Shown here piece after piece: positions 37,591 to 50,491 of a DNA stretch of 64,000 nucleotides. Source of the stretch: Ilex aquifolium (lineage: Eukaryota; Streptophyta; Magnoliopsida; Aquifoliales; Aquifoliaceae); NCBI GenBank assembly GCA_951799425.1, contig OX637391.1, forward strand, positions 49,757,069 to 49,821,068, given 5' to 3'. The position numbers and the translations under genes are program-made. Each line of letters opens with the position of its first letter. Positions within the stretch are counted from its first letter, which is position 1. The notes beneath the pieces were generated by a model. The model did no database searches. It was not told the DNA's origin and saw nothing but the letters and a program-made list of their open reading frames with translations.

Positions 37591-39598
37591 TGTAAGACCC
37601 GTATTAAAATTAAATAAGGATAATATTATCTTAAAATTTTTCCTAAGATGAATAAAATAATGGCATAATCTTAGAATCATTATTGAAATAATTGATTATG
37701 AAGTTTGAATTTGAAGCGTATTGACTTTCGGGGTAAATTGAGTTTTCGAGATGTTTAAGTATGAGAAGATGATTAAGTAATATTATAAATATTTTTAGGT
37801 CAAAATAAGATTTTCATTGAATTCGGAAGGTCAAAAAACCTTGGGAGATGTTATATGAGGTGTACTAGAAGTTTGAAAGTATTCCGGAGTTAAAACTAAT
37901 TTTGGAGAGGATTTAGGTAAAATAAAATTTGACACTATCATAGTATTTAGATCACAACTTTTTACGCTGATGTCTGATTGATCTAAAATTTTTACAGTAT
38001 AAACTAGACTTCAAGGGATATAAAAGTGTATTTCACGAGAAGTTTTAGAATTGGCTTCTAACAACGTAAAAATTGATCTGGAAATCAAGGGTAGACAGTT
38101 ATCTGCACCCAGACGCAAATTCTCTATTTTTTAGCCTATAAATGCTATAGGGCCGCGATATAAAGTATATTTACCTATCCTTTCAACCCCAATAATTATA
38201 GGAAAGTTTGAGGAGAAGAAAAGGAGGAAGAATGGGCTAAATCTTGAAGGATTAAAGTGGGGTAATTATAACGAAACACGTTAAAATCAAGATCTCAAGA
38301 ATCAAGATAGGGGTTTTTTCCTAAACTTGTCCATTGAGGATAGAGTTAATATATATGTATGTTTTGATTCTAGATCGTATGTATATGCTAGAAAATCATT
38401 GTTTCTTGGTTTTCTTGCAAATCGTATTATGTCTTGAAAGAGGTTATCGTTTGATAGCCAAAAAAACTCTCGTTCTTGTTATCAAAACCCTAGTTTTCAA
38501 GAAAGATAGGTTTTACCCTTGATATTTCATTGTTTTTGATTTAAAAACTCTAGTGTTTTGTTTGAACAATAAAATTATATTTCTTGATAATCTCTTGCAT
38601 ATTTTTTTGAGTTGTTATGTTGGAAAAATACATGTGGAATTATGGTTCTCGGTTTATTTGTGATTTAGCGAATTGGTTTGATATAGTATCTCTTGTGTGG
38701 ATGTTTTGATGAAGACGGGTGACTGTTGACCGAATATCGTAGAGTGGGTAGATGCGTTTCTAACTCCAAGTGAGTTTGAAGGTTCCCTACCGCTCGTAAT
38801 TGGGTTGATGTCTTGCAAGGACCAAACCACTATTCACTCATGGGTATCGAGGTTAGAGGCTAGTATACTATTCTTGAGTTAGATTTGTCACTGTCGATGC
38901 GTTAATATACGCCCTTCCTAAAATTGTGTATCCTTGTGAGGATTGGGTGTGTGTGTGGGTCAGAATATTCTTAATGTGTGTATTCATGTTAAGTCTTACT
39001 ACATACCTGAGATACAGTGTTTGTAATTGTTTGTTGTTTGAAAGTTGGTTTTGCTTCTTCAATTAATTTATTGCTATTACGTAAACTTGAGATCTGATGA
39101 ACTATCACTGTTTTATTTCAAAAGTTATATATGATATTTTGTAAAATGAGACCGACCTATTTTATATATTTTCAAAACCTTGTTCGAGCTTGGAAGGATT
39201 TTTCTACATAGCTTAGTGCTCACCCCTCTACAAATAACATCTTTTTTCAGATTACGGTCTAGAGGAAGAGCTCGGATTGGATGAGCAAGTAAATTGGGAA
39301 GCTCACATTGATGGAAACGTGGATTCTGAGGTGGACGTTTAGAGTTATTTCTTTTATGTTCTAGATGGGGAGGTTAATTATGAGAAAATGTTAAGGATAA
39401 TGTTTTATTTAATCCGCTACAAGATAATATTTGATTTTTGGATGTAATTGTCATGATTTGACGTATTTGTTTTGGATAACACTTTAGTTTATGGATGATG
39501 AATGAAATTTTTTTTATTTATGAATTTTATTAGTTGTTCTCATGATATGAATGGTTATAGATAGTAATGCATTCCAGGGTGGATTTTGGGGTGTTACA
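37591..39598 (+). repeat. Right LTR of the chromovirus-like element
   Basis: 2,008 bp, the direct-repeat partner of 31055-33198, with TATA box CCTATAAATGC near 38137. It carries the empty SINE site near 37840-37858. Confidence 0.9.
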
Positions 39599-40000
39599 TA
39601 ACCCATGTTCATCACACCCACTAATACAAGGGATAATTTTCATAAAGTCCACATATAATCACGAATCACGATTCCACAATTGTCAATATAGAACAATTTC
39701 AAGAAAACTTGCAAGAAATCTCCAAAAAATATGTTCGAATTGATAATAATCAAAAACTAGGGTTTTTGAAATAAAAAAATGGGATTTGTGATGTAAAACT
39801 TGTGATTCTCTCAAGAAACGAATCATATTATCAAAAAGAGTATGAAAGAATTGTATATCTATCATATATGATCGAATAAAAAAAACAAAACATACATATA
39901 AATAATCCTAACTCTCAATGAGTGAACTTGAGAAAGAACCCTACCTTAATCCACAAGTACTTGATCTTAACACGTTTTGAAGCGAAGACCATGCGTTAAT

Positions 40001-41641
40001 TGATTAACCCTAATTTATGCATAATTTAATTAGGGTTAATAGGACAATTGTGTTAGTTAAACTAGTCAAAATAAGTCAAATTATGGTTAGTAATGTAATT
40101 AATGATAATGCATTAATTGTTGTTCTTTTCAGGATTTCTTTGTGTCAAAGCTACAAATTACTGGGGAGCCAATTATCAAAGCATAGGGTGTCAATTATTA
40201 AAGCTCAAAACAAAGGGAGATCAAAGTGTAAATCAAGATCTTCTTGATATTTGTAAAGGGCATCTTTTAGGATATAATATTTGTAAAGGGCATCTTTTAG
40301 GATATAATATTTGTAAAGGGCATCTTTTAGGATATACTAATGACATCTTCTTGATATTTGTAAAGGGCATTTTTTGGATGCCTATAAATACCACTCATTG
40401 GGGCTTGTAAAGATAATATTTTTCTCTTGTATCACCTTTCTTGTAAAGAGCATCTCTTAGTAGTGGAAAACCCTCCAAAAGTCTTGATTGCTTTCTTGTA
40501 TCATTTTTCTTGTATTATTGCTTTATTTACTTTCAAGTATTATTGCTTTATTTACTTTCAAGTATTATTGTTTTCTTTACTTTCTTGCATTATTGCTTTC
40601 TTTACTTTTTTGTATTATTGCTTTCTTTTACTTCCATTGTTGAGCTTCCTTCTTCCCTTAGAGGAGTGAAACTCTTCCACTTTTCTAGAGCTTTACCAAA
40701 GCCGTGAAGGGTGGAACGTGATTCACTCATTCTTTGTCGAAGATCGGCTCCTTGTGTAATATATTTTTACCTTGTAATTCCTCTACTTGGAGGGATGAGC
40801 ATCACTTACTTTTCTAGCTTTACCAAAGCAATGAAGAGTAAGTAGTTTCTCATTCACTCTTTAGCAAGAGGTGATGTACATGAATAAATTATCCGGAAGT
40901 TATATTGATGCATTTCGTTTATGCTTAGCTCCAATCTTCATTTCTTCATAATGTCTTTTCATTACATTGTTGTCTTTACCTTAAGCATGAGTAGCTAAAT
41001 CTTTAAGTTGGCTAATCCAAGGGAGACCTCCTCTTGGGCATGCCATTTCAACTCATCTGCTTTTCTCCCTTCAGTGTACGATGGTTCGGTTTAACTGGGT
41101 TGAGAGAAGACATGGTGTGAGTCTTTGATATCCCGTAGACTTGTCACGGGTTATGCTTAGATCGTCACTTCCATCTCGTCCCTCGCTTCCCACGAATCAA
41201 TCGTTCATCTATGCACCATTGGAGGAAGGGTTTGAGTCGACTTGACATTCCCATTGGAGTGAAACCTTTTGATTAGTCAACACTTGTTTCCCATTTCAAT
41301 TTCATCACAACACCAATCACAAACCAACTTCAAACAACAAAAAGATTTTACATTTTTCTTTCACTAAAAATTACCTTCTACACGATTCACCTCCTTCCCT
41401 GAGGAGACGACCTTGGAATACAATTCCAAGTAAAACACGACACACAAAAGTCTTCTTGCGCTTGTGAAGTATTTTTGTTCACACACACACACACACACAC
41501 ACACACATTTCATTGATTCCACCATTCCGTTGCCCTTTCTTTTGACATCATTCCAAGAGAGAGTGACACTCCCCTCCACACATAGACTTTACGTATTGAG
41601 GGATGATGTCCGGAGGATAGGAACAACAACGGTTTTAGTCA
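40001..41641 (+). repeat. Left (inverted) LTR of the Athila-like element
   Basis: 1,641 bp, TGATTAACCC to TTTTAGTCA. U3 has three 30-bp tandem units (40251-40336) ahead of the TATA box CCTATAAATACC (40381). It is followed by AGCATTTTTG, the short leader that normally sits between LTR and primer-binding site, and then by the polypurine-tract side of the element. Confidence 0.88.
40251..40336. repeat. 30-bp tandem repeats in the LTR U3
   Basis: Unit CATCTTTTAGGATATAATAT followed by TTGTAAAGGG, three copies, about 45-130 bp upstream of the LTR TATA box. They are also present at 52063-52150 in the other LTR. The position suggests an LTR enhancer. Confidence 0.85.
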
Positions 41642-41651
41642 AGCATTTTTG

Positions 41652-41665
41652 CACCCCCCAACCTA
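41652..41665 (-). other. Polypurine tract of the Athila-like element
   Basis: Minus-strand GGTTGGGGGGTGC abuts the leader remnant of the inverted LTR. In a normal element the LTR 5' end (TGATTAACCC) would follow. Here the reverse complement of leader plus U5 follows. Confidence 0.7.
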
Positions 41666-43481
41666 AACATTACTAGTCCCTAGTAATAAATAACAACAGA
41701 ACAACATAAAATCACTTTCGTAGATAACACGATTGCATTTAGCATATGCAACAAGCCGTTAAACCCCTAGGTGATCCCTAGTGGACGAGTTTTGTCTCGT
41801 GAAGGTTTCTAGTGAAGCTACCTACAAACTCCAGTTAAAAATATGTGTATATGCGTTAGCACCATGATCGTTGAGACACCCCATCCTTTAATTTTTTTTT
41901 TTTTTTTTTTATAAGAGAAATAGAACACTTCTTTGTCATTGGTACATAATATATGCAAAAATAAACACTTGTTATATTGGTATTTGAAATTCCCTATGTA
42001 GTAAGAATGATCATTCACGTCACAGGAATTGTTATATAATAAACACTCCATTTTACTACCTTCCATGGATAGCTTCGATTTCACAAACCTCTCGTAGAAT
42101 GCTCTCAGCAAAAGTTCACTCCGATTAGAGTGACTTATCTCTTACGGGGCATATGATCAGAGGGTGGCCAATCGAAAAATCACATGCACAATTAGGAAGG
42201 GAGTGAAGTTTAAGGAAACAAACTAATCATGTTTGGCATAATCTCATGAAAGAATATTGATGCAATTTAAAGAAATATTATTTATCATACCCCACTTTTG
42301 GTTGACGACACATGCATGCAACAGACTTGAGATCAATTAGGATTTTTTATAGGTTGTAATGTGACCAGAGGTCAGTGGCTTACCAAATGACGTCAATGAT
42401 TTTCAAAAGCTATCATTTCATTCTGTAATGTAGCACACTTCTTTCTAACTTTTCGACATTTTGCCCAGAAATAATATTTCTTTCTTTCATTTTTTTTTTT
42501 TTGTTTTTTTCATTTTTCACTTTCTTGGCAATTTCCTGCCTTTCTGTTTCTTTTCTGTTTCAATTGTTCCCATCGCTTTTTTTTTTGGTCATTGAATAGT
42601 AACCTCTATAACTTTTTCCCTTTTTCTTGCATTTCTGTATCATATTGATTTATAAGAGGGTGCAAGAAAATTAGATAGCAAAGGTATGTCAAGCATATTC
42701 TCTTGTTGCTTGGTAATCATACGGGCTATTTGGAAAAAGTTCGTTCATTGAAGGCTCAATCACGGTTAACTAGGGATATAATTTTGTACAAGAAATGGCT
42801 TAAGGCTCAAAATTAAGTCAAAGATGGCCTAAGATCATTTCTCAAGTATGTGCACATGTATGTGTCGTATGAACAGATTTCTTGGGGGATACAGATTGCC
42901 TTAGTTGCGTCAATCAAAGCAAATTTAATGAGATTATTCAAAAATAGAGAGTGAAAGACCTTACTTGAATAAATGTTAATTGTCTCTCAAAAGTATAGTA
43001 AGGCTCAAAACTTACCATGGTATTCTTTGTCATCTCCACTAGTAATGTCTGATTTTTCATGGAATGTCGGTTATATACCGATTCTATTTTCGAGTCTGGT
43101 CATTCCGTACCTTAAGAATAACAAATAGCAATGTACATTTGACATTTAAGCATAGAGAAAATACAATTTTTCAAGGAAATGAGGTTTTTTTTTTTTTATA
43201 CTGGAATTCAAAATCAAACAAAATCAAAGTTATTTACATATATATTTATCTATGAAAATTGAAAGAAGACTAAATGCACAAATTGAACTTGGAAATTTAT
43301 GGCGTCTCAGGATCAGTCCCTACCCATGCTATAGTTTGGCATTTTAGGACATTCCTTACTTGGCCCACATCTTTATTTCAACAACAAGACTTTGTACAAA
43401 AAATATTTACAAAAAAGTTCGGACCCTTAACCTTCATCCCAAAACACGTTTTTCCACAGCTTTGTCTTTATTAGTCAAAAT

Positions 43482-43757
43482 CTAATCCGAGTCATCGCTT
43501 GTGTCTGTGTCATTATTAGTGACCCTTCCAACTTCTTGTAACACATAACGTGTAAGTCCCGGGCTGGAATAAGATGGCGTGTCAGGAAAATCCTTACTCT
43601 GCCCATACACTATCCAGTTTAATCGATCGGTTGCACGACCCGAAATTGGTTCAGAACACTGATTGTATTTTTTCATGTGAAAACACATGCCACATTGTTT
43701 ACAAGCACCCAGTCGTTTGACACGACGACGTTTAGCATAAGTGCTTCTGCCACACAA
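43482..43757 (-). CDS. Unrecognised small Cys-rich ORF in the Athila-like element
   Basis: 91 codons on the same strand as gag-pol, about 1.1 kb after its stop. It has a basic N-terminal patch (AKRRRVKR), a CX2CX4HX6C pattern (CKQCGMCFHMKKYNQC) resembling a relaxed zinc knuckle, and an acidic tail (DTDTSDDSD). I do not recognise a family. It lies where Athila elements may carry an env-like or extra ORF, but has no signal peptide or membrane segment. It could be captured host sequence or a chance ORF. Confidence 0.4.
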   Translation of the reverse strand: MCGRSTYAKRRRVKRLGACKQCGMCFHMKKYNQCSEPISGRATDRLNWIVYGQSKDFPDTPSYSSPGLTRYVLQEVGRVTNNDTDTSDDSD

Positions 43758-44881
43758 TGGTTTTGCTTGTGCTTCTCAGATTTCAATTTTTCTCACAACT
43801 CTTGCCTTTTTCATTATCACAGCATACACATTGGATGGAAATGTGCGTAAAACGCCTAAACTGAACCAAAAAAGTTTACTATCCATGCTTGCTAAAATTA
43901 GAGACACCCTATCTGGTTCTTTAACGTCTGCCAGTCACAAAGACGATTGAAACTGCATCCGATGTGATCATGAAATATAGGCACAAATACTGTAAAAATA
44001 CGCAATCTAGAATAAAAATAAATAGAACCCTTTTTTTTTTTTTTTGTGTAGGACTGTGAACTGTTCAGATCTAAAACTAGAATTACAAATACGAAACTAG
44101 AGAAAGTAGATCCACACCCCCCAATCTAAACTGAACATTGTCCCCAATGATTCGAATTTACCAGTGTATGAAGTTTGGAAATGAGGTTGTAAGATACAAA
44201 TATGTTCAGCTGCCGAAACCTACAAACAACACACACCAATTAATCATCTTCTAGGGAGATTTGGGTTCGGCTGAAAACCTTTAAATGCGAACAGAAGAAG
44301 AACACCCATGAACAAATACAGCATATAACGCAAATTATTAAACAAATGACTGGGTCTTCGGGTTCTACAACCATGAATTTGTAGGGGGTGGGTTGTTTTT
44401 ACAGAGAACAACGAAGAAAAAGAAGAAGAAGAAGAAAAGAAAAGAAGAAGAAGAAGGGGGGGGGGGGGGGGGACCAACACCGGTGATGGGGGAAAAAAAA
44501 GAGTGGGAAGCCTAATAAAGGCATCCCAGTAGGTCGGCCCCTTTTTTTTTTTTTAAAGCGAGTGTCGACAGGCGCTAGTGTCGGCAGGCGCGAATATTCG
44601 CGCAGAATATTCCCACAAACATTGGTTTAAGATGCAAATAGTGCTCCTCACCCCCCAACTTGAATCATGTATTGTCTTCAATGAAACAACAATGTATGAT
44701 ATTCAATGAAGGACAGTAAAAAAAATGAGTAGGGTTAGAAAACACCTTGCAATTTAGCTTCGATAAAAGCACCAATATCTGAAACTCAGAAAAACAATAC
44801 TATATAAACAAAAAAAGTAAGTGACATAAAAATAACATAAATAAATAAAAGCATCTGTACACTAAAAAACATAAATACTAG

Positions 44882-47800
44882 CTACTCCTCCACCAAATCC
44901 AGATACACCGGATTAATTAAATCCTCCTCCACCATCTGTCCTTCAAAACCCTCAAAGAATGGCTTAAGCCTTTGGCCATTGACCTTGAATGTCTGGCCAT
45001 TGTCGGGGTTTGTGACATCCACAGCTCCGTTGGGGTAGGCCACCTTGACAAGATAGGGGCCATCCCAACGGAATCGAAGTTTTCCTTGGAAAATGGATAG
45101 ACGAGAATTGTATAAAAGCAATTTTTGCCCGGACTCAAATGATTTCCTCACAATGGATTTGTCATGAAAGATTTTGGTCCGTTCTTTTGAGATTTTGGAG
45201 CTTTCATACGCCTCTCTTCTAATCTCCTCTAATTCATTCAACTCTAACTTTCTTTGCTCTCCAGCCATCCTTAGGTTGAAGTTCAAAGTCTTAATGGCCC
45301 AATAGGCCTTATGTTCCATTTCGACCGGCAAGTGGCAAGCCTTTCCAAAGACAAGCCGATAGGGAGACATGCCTAATACAGTCTTGTAGGCGGTGCGGTA
45401 GACCCATAAAGCATCAATCAGTCTCTCAGACCAATCCTTCCTGTTTGGGTTAACCGTCTTTTCTAAAATATTTTTGATCTCCCTATTGGCCAATTCGGCT
45501 TGGCCATTGGTTTGTGGGTGGTATACAATGGATACTTTGTGTGTAACGCCATATTTAAACATTAAAGATGCAATTGGCCTATTACAGAAATGTGACCCAC
45601 CATCACTTATTATCGCACGAGGCATCCCAAACCTCGAAAAAATGTTCTCTTTGAGGAACTTGACTACAACCCGGTGGTCATTAGTCTTGGTCGGGATAGC
45701 CTCCACCCACTTGGATACATAGTCCACTGCCAGTAGAATGTAGAGATAACCAAATGACATAGGGAAAGGACCCATGAAGTCGATGTCCCAATAGTCGAAT
45801 ATTTCTATGACAAGCACAGGGGAAAGGGGCATCATGTTTCTTCGGGTCACACTACCCAAGCGCTGGCATCTATCACATTCTTTGCAAAATGAAACACAGT
45901 CTTTTATAACTGAGGGCCAATAAAAACCTGATTGAAGAATTTTAGCTGAAGTCTTTTTCGCAGAGAAATGGCCACCGCATGCTTGTGAATGGCAAAATGT
46001 CAAGACGTCCCGCTGTTCATTCTCAGGTACGCATCTCCTCATGACTTGGTCAGGACAGTACTTGAACAGGTACGGGTTGTCGAAGTAAAAGTACTTCACA
46101 TCTGCCATAAATCGTCTTCGATCCTCTGGGCTCCACTGCAGTGGTATCTGTCCTGTTGCAAGATAGTTACATATATCAGCGTACCAAGGACACACAGAAT
46201 GAATTGAAAACAATTGTTCGTCAGGAAAAAAGTCAGGGATAGGAATGTGCTCATCGGCCTCTTGCACCACAAGCCAGGATAAATGATCTGCTACCACGTT
46301 CTCAACTCCTTTCTTGTCCTTGATTGTCAAGTTGAATTCTTGTAGGAGGAGTATCCACATAATGAGTCTCGGTTTAGCATCCTGCTTAGACAACAAATAC
46401 TTCAAAGCAGAATGATCAGTAAAGACAACAATAGGTGAACCTATGATGTAAGAACGGAATTTATCTAAAGCAAATACTACTGCTAGCAACTCTTTTTCTG
46501 TGGTAGTGTAATTCATTTGAGCTTCATTGAGCGTTTTGCTAGCGTAGTATATTACATACGGTCTATTTTTCTCCATTTGACTGAGCACTGCACTGACCGC
46601 ATAATCACTCGCGTCGCACATGAGCTCAAAAGGTAGATCCCACCTGGGTGGTCGCATGATCGGAGGTGTGACTAACATGCTTTTAAGTTTTTTAAAAGAT
46701 GTCTCACAATCATCCGACCACTCGAATGGGACCTCCTTAGACAATAAGTTGGTCAAGGGTCGGGCCAATACACTAAAATTTTTTATAAAGCGACGATAAA
46801 ACCTGGCATGGCCCAAAAACGACCGGATGTCCTTGATAACTCTTGGCGTAGGGAGGTTGGAGATGGCCTCCACCTTGGATTTGTCGACTTCAATACCCCT
46901 TGCTGAAACTATATGGCCAAGCACAATTCCCTCCGTCACCATAAAGTGACACTTTTCCCAGTTCAAGACTAAATTTTTTTCTTCACACCTCTCCAACACT
47001 CTCTCCAAATTTCCCAAGCATCCATCGAATGAGTCCCCAAACACTGAAAAGTCATCCATGAAGATCTCCACTATCTTTTCCACCAAGTCACTAAAAATCC
47101 CCATCATGCATCGTTGGAAAGTCCCCGGAGCATTACATAGTCCAAATGGCATGCGGCGGTAGGCGAAGGTACCATAGGGGCATGTGAAGGTGGTCTTCTC
47201 TTGATCTTCCAATGCGATCTCTATTTGATTATAGCCAGAGTACCCATCTAGAAAGCAATAGAATAGGTGCCCTGCTACTATTTCCAAAACTTGAACAAGA
47301 AATGGCATTGGAAAGTGATCTTTCCTTGTGCATGCGTTAAGCTTCCGGTAGTCAATGCAAACCCTCCACCCGGTTATGACTCTCGTAGGTATAAGCTCAT
47401 TCTCAGCATTCTCCACCACCGTGACTCCAGATTTCTTTGGTACTACTTGTGTGGGACTAACCCACTTACTATCGACAATCGGAAAGATGATGCCCACGTC
47501 AAGTAGTTTTAATACCTCATCCTTCACCACCTCCTTCATGATGGGATTCAACCTTCTCTGAGGTTGTCGGGAAGGTTTGGTATCCTCCTCAAGATAAATG
47601 CGGTGGGTACAAATGATAGGGCTTATTCCCTTGATGTCGGCAATTGTCCAACCAATTGCCCCTTTATGCTTTCTCAATACCTCCAAGAGTCTTTCTTCTT
47701 GTTCCGCATTCAAGGTCGAGCTTATAACTACCGGAAAAGTTTCACCTTTACCAAGATAGGCGTACTTCAAATGGGAGGGTAAAGGCTTCAACTCCAAGTT

Positions 47801-49834
47801 TGGATTTTGTTTATTCGATGGAAAGATTTTCTTTTCTTGATGGGGTAACTCTTCGAATGTAGGGATCCACCTTTCCACCCCCTTCAAATCTTCTACCTCC
47901 TCTTGCTCCTCAAACTTTTCAAGATCAACAACTCCTTCTTCATTGAATTTTAACATCTCCTCCAGCTCCAAGTGCTCCTCAACCAAAGTGTCGATTCTAT
48001 TAACCTCACTTACTTCCTCGTCATCACCTGGTTGCTTTGCCAAGTTGAATACATTGAGTTTCATTGTCATATTCCCAAATGCCAACTTCATTAGACCGTT
48101 CCTGCAATTTATCACAGCATTAGATGTAGCAAGGAAGGGTCTTCCAAGTATTACGGGAATTTGGGAGCTAAGGTTTGCAACAGGGTGTGTATCAAGCACA
48201 ATAAAATCGACGGGAAAGTAGAATTTATCAATTTGAACTAAGACATCCTCAACTACTTCCCTTGATGTACGAACACTACGGTCCGCCAATTGAAGCGTGA
48301 TTGAGGTGGGCTTTAACTCCTCAAGCTGAAGTTGTTGATACACCGAGTAAGGAAAGAGATTGACACTAGCCCCCAAATCGAGCAATGCTTGCTCCACCCG
48401 GCAATTTCCTATGGTGATGGCAATTGTTGGACAGCCGGGGTCTTTGAATTTCGGAGGAGTGTTGGTCATCAATATTGAGCTCACTTGCTCGGTGAGGAAT
48501 GCTCTCTTGTGAATATTCAGTCTCCTCTTCACCGTGCATAGATCCTTCAAATTTTTTGCACAAGATGGGATTTGCTTGATGGCGTCGAGGAGTGAAATGT
48601 TAATCTTCACCTGCTTAAACATTTCCAAAATATCAGCATAATTAGCCACCTTGACATGTGGCTTCAAACGACTAGGAAACGGGGCAGGAATATGGGAAAC
48701 AATCACACTATCATCAACCAATTTCTTTTCCTCAACTTCCTCTCTTTCTTTCTTTTCACTTGACTCACCCTTGTTGGTGTCACCCATGGTCTCTTCTTCT
48801 TTTTGCAATGTGGTTTTGGGTGAAACCTTTGGCACAACAGATTTATCGATTTTTTTTCCACTACGAAGGGTGGTGACAGCCTTGAGTTGCTCACAATTCT
48901 CTTTAGTGGACTCGGATGACTCAATCACGTGTTGGCCCTTAGGGTTCTCTTGGGGTTGAGCGGGGAATTTCCCATTTTCTTGTTGTGACAACCCTATGTG
49001 ATTGGTAATTTTGGTGAGTTGAGCTGAAATGTTATTGTTAAAGGTGGTTTGGCTTTGGATGAAATTGTAGAGCATATCCTCCAAGTTCCTTTTATGGGGA
49101 GGTTGGTAGGTGGAAGGATTAGATGGTGCTTGTTGGGGAGAACTTTGGGGAGATGGACCTTGGGAGAAATTGTGTGGGGATGGATTTGACGAATACCCTT
49201 GCGGATTGGACCAGGGGTATTGGGAGCTAGACGCTTGCCCTTGACCTTGGGATTGAAATTGATTTTGCCTAGGAGGTACAGGAGGTGAATATGCATTTGA
49301 ACCATGAGGAATGGGATTTTCATTTCTCCAACTGAAGTTCGGGTGATTGCTCCAACCCGGATTGTAGGTGTTTGAATGTGGAGAAAATGATTGCCTCGTT
49401 TGGTTAAAGACATGTACTTGCTCATGGTACACTTCCTTAAGTGTCGGAATGTTGGGGCAATCCGATATGGAATGCCCCACACTTTCACAAATTGAGCAAA
49501 ACTCCTCTATCTTTGAAACATTAGACACCTCGTGCCTCCTATTGACTTCAAGACTTTCAACTTTCCTTGACAATTTAGAAATTTTTGAAAGCAAGTCTTC
49601 CCGGTCTCTCAAGTCATACATCCCTCCTCCTTGAGTTTGGCCACTCCCTTGAGGAGAAGATCTTGGTACATCGGTGGGATCCCTAATGTCCCAAGATTGT
49701 GCATTAAGGGCCAAAGTTCTAAAGTAGTCAAGGGCCTCATCGGGGTCTTTGTTCAAAAACTCGCCATTACACATCATGTTAATAAATTGTCTATGACTCG
49801 GTGTAATTCCTTCATAGAAGAAACTCACCAATTG
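44882..49834 (-). CDS. Athila-like gag-pol polyprotein (protease, RT, RNase H, integrase)
   Basis: Open for about 1,650 codons after the TGA at 49835. Approximate residues counted from 49831: end of gag; CCHC knuckle near 110 ([14 protein letters not shown]); Pro/Gln-rich linker; protease near 483 ([13 protein letters not shown], with DLG as in Athila/Tat); RT 750-960 with FMDD near 923; RNase H near 1080-1170 ([11 protein letters not shown]); integrase HHCC near 1290-1320; and the D,D-35-E core near 1347-1448 ([26 protein letters not shown]). RT precedes integrase, the gypsy order. No frameshift, so the copy is young. It has no start codon of its own and needs the upstream gag frame. Confidence 0.93.
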   Translation of the reverse strand, partial: QLVSFFYEGITPSHRQFINMMCNGEFLNKDPDEALDYFRTLALNAQSWDIRDPTDVPRSSPQGSGQTQGGGMYDLRDREDLLSKISKLSRKVESLEVNRRHEVSNVSKIEEFCSICESVGHSISDCPNIPTLKEVYHEQVHVFNQTRQSFSPHSNTYNPGWSNHPNFSWRNENPIPHGSNAYSPPVPPRQNQFQSQGQGQASSSQYPWSNPQGYSSNPSPHNFSQGPSPQSSPQQAPSNPSTYQPPHKRNLEDMLYNFIQSQTTFNNNISAQLTKITNHIGLSQQENGKFPAQPQENPKGQHVIESSESTKENCEQLKAVTTLRSGKKIDKSVVPKVSPKTTLQKEEETMGDTNKGESSEKKEREEVEEKKLVDDSVIVSHIPAPFPSRLKPHVKVANYADILEMFKQVKINISLLDAIKQIPSCAKNLKDLCTVKRRLNIHKRAFLTEQVSSILMTNTPPKFKDPGCPTIAITIGNCRVEQALLDLGASVNLFPYSVYQQLQLEELKPTSITLQLADRSVRTSREVVEDVLVQIDKFYFPVDFIVLDTHPVANLSSQIPVILGRPFLATSNAVINCRNGLMKLAFGNMTMKLNVFNLAKQPGDDEEVSEVNRIDTLVEEHLELEEMLKFNEEGVVDLEKFEEQEEVEDLKGVERWIPTFEELPHQEKKIFPSNKQNPNLELKPLPSHLKYAYLGKGETFPVVISSTLNAEQEERLLEVLRKHKGAIGWTIADIKGISPIICTHRIYLEEDTKPSRQPQRRLNPIMKEVVKDEVLKLLDVGIIFPIVDSKWVSPTQVVPKKSGVTVVENAENELIPTRVITGWRVCIDYRKLNACTRKDHFPMPFLVQVLEIVAGHLFYCFLDGYSGYNQIEIALEDQEKTTFTCPYGTFAYRRMPFGLCNAPGTFQRCMMGIFSDLVEKIVEIFMDDFSVFGDSFDGCLGNLERVLERCEEKNLVLNWEKCHFMVTEGIVLGHIVSARGIEVDKSKVEAISNLPTPRVIKDIRSFLGHARFYRRFIKNFSVLARPLTNLLSKEVPFEWSDDCETSFKKLKSMLVTPPIMRPPRWDLPFELMCDASDYAVSAVLSQMEKNRPYVIYYASKTLNEAQMNYTTTEKELLAVVFALDKFRSYIIGSPIVVFTDHSALKYLLSKQDAKPRLIMWILLLQEFNLTIKDKKGVENVVADHLSWLVVQEADEHIPIPDFFPDEQLFSIHSVCPWYADICNYLATGQIPLQWSPEDRRRFMADVKYFYFDNPYLFKYCPDQVMRRCVPENEQRDVLTFCHSQACGGHFSAKKTSAKILQSGFYWPSVIKDCVSFCKECDRCQRLGSVTRRNMMPLSPVLVIEIFDYWDIDFMGPFPMSFGYLYILLAVDYVSKWVEAIPTKTNDHRVVVKFLKENIFSRFGMPRAIISDGGSHFCNRPIASLMFKYGVTHKVSIVYHPQTNGQAELANREIKNILEKTVNPNRKDWSERLIDALWVYRTAYKTVLGMSPYRLVFGKACHLPVEMEHKAYWAIKTLNFNLRMAGEQRKLELNELEEIRREAYESSKISKERTKIFHDKSIVRKSFESGQKLLLYNSRLSIFQGKLRFRWDGPYLVKVAYPNGAVDVTNPDNGQTFKVNGQRLKPFFEGFEGQMVEEDLINPVYLDLVEE

Positions 49835-50491
49835 TCATGCTGTGAAACCATGATGTGGAATGAATTGCAATAACTCCTTGTAACGATCCCAACATTGGTA
49901 GAATTGCTCATTGGGCTTCTCCAAAAAGTTTTGAATTTCTTTTTTCAAAGTGGTGGTTCTATGAACCGGGAAAATATTGTTTAAAAACTCAGAGAGCATT
50001 TGGTTCCAAAATGTTATGGAGTGAGGTCTCAAGGAGTTAAACCATGTTTTTGCCTTATCTCTCAGGGAAAAGGGAAACAATTTCAGCCTAGCTATGTCTT
50101 CCATACCATGATTGGTGAGGAAGGTCGCAACTATTTCCTCGAAATCCCTTATGTGCAAATAGGGGTTCTCCTTTTCAATTCCGTGGAACGTGGGAAGTAG
50201 TTGCAACATCCCCGGCTTAACTAGGAAGAGATGAGCTTGGGGTGGGAGTCGGATGCATGATGGTGTGGTGCTTCGTGTGGGTTGGAGGAAATCTCTCATT
50301 GACCTCGCCGGAGGCTCAATGTGGATGTTGTTCCCTTCATTTACGGGAAGGGGAATTTGCATTCTCGGATTAGGCATTCTAGGTTCTCGTCCTCCCCCAC
50401 CCTGTTGCATGTTCGGGTTAGCACCTACATTATTAAAATTATCACCCGCATCCTCGGGCAGGTCTAGGTCAAGGTTCATGTTGGGGTCCAT
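49835..50491 (-). pseudogene. Athila-like gag, N-terminal part, closed by one TGA
   Basis: Starts at the in-frame ATG 50491 (MDPNMNLDLDLPED). The retrotransposon gag domain lies in its second half (WFNSLRPHSITFWNQMLSEF ... FYQCWDRYKELL). The frame ends at TGA (49837-49835) in the middle of the gag fold, and the same frame stays open from there to 44882. So one substitution separates this fragment from the rest of gag-pol. The stop could in principle be read through, but a simple nonsense mutation is the easier explanation. Confidence 0.85.

Larger units (their letters stand above)
31055..39598 (+). mobile_element. Chromovirus-like LTR retrotransposon, coding region mostly lost
   Basis: Direct LTRs at 31055-33198 (2,144 bp) and 37591-39598 (2,008 bp) run from TGTAAGACCC to GTGTTACA. 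Flanks taacc at 31050-31054 and 39599-39603 are a perfect 5-bp target duplication. A purine-rich tract (37580-37590) directly precedes the right LTR, preceded in turn by TTCGAGAACGAAACATTC, a block typical of chromovirus 3' ends. The internal region (about 2.3 kb without the nested solo LTR) keeps only a protease relic. It is non-autonomous and the LTRs are clearly diverged. Confidence 0.9.
41642..44881 (-). other. Post-pol 3' region of the Athila-like element
   Basis: About 3.2 kb between the pol stop and the inverted LTR. It holds three purine-rich tracts on the sense strand (near 44650-44662, 44116-44135 and 41652-41665), each GGTT/GATT-GGGGGGTG-like, a GAA microsatellite (44415-44455), poly-T runs and the small Cys-rich ORF. 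The tract at 41652 borders the inverted LTR and is the likely functional polypurine tract. Confidence 0.6.

Noticed and set aside
40251..40336. Regular 30-bp repeats resembling a CRISPR array
   Set aside because: Head-to-tail units without unique spacers, in a retrotransposon LTR of a plant genome.
48994..49488. 164-codon ORF in another frame of the Athila-like gag
   Set aside because: Shadow of the Pro/Gln-rich gag linker read in a shifted frame.
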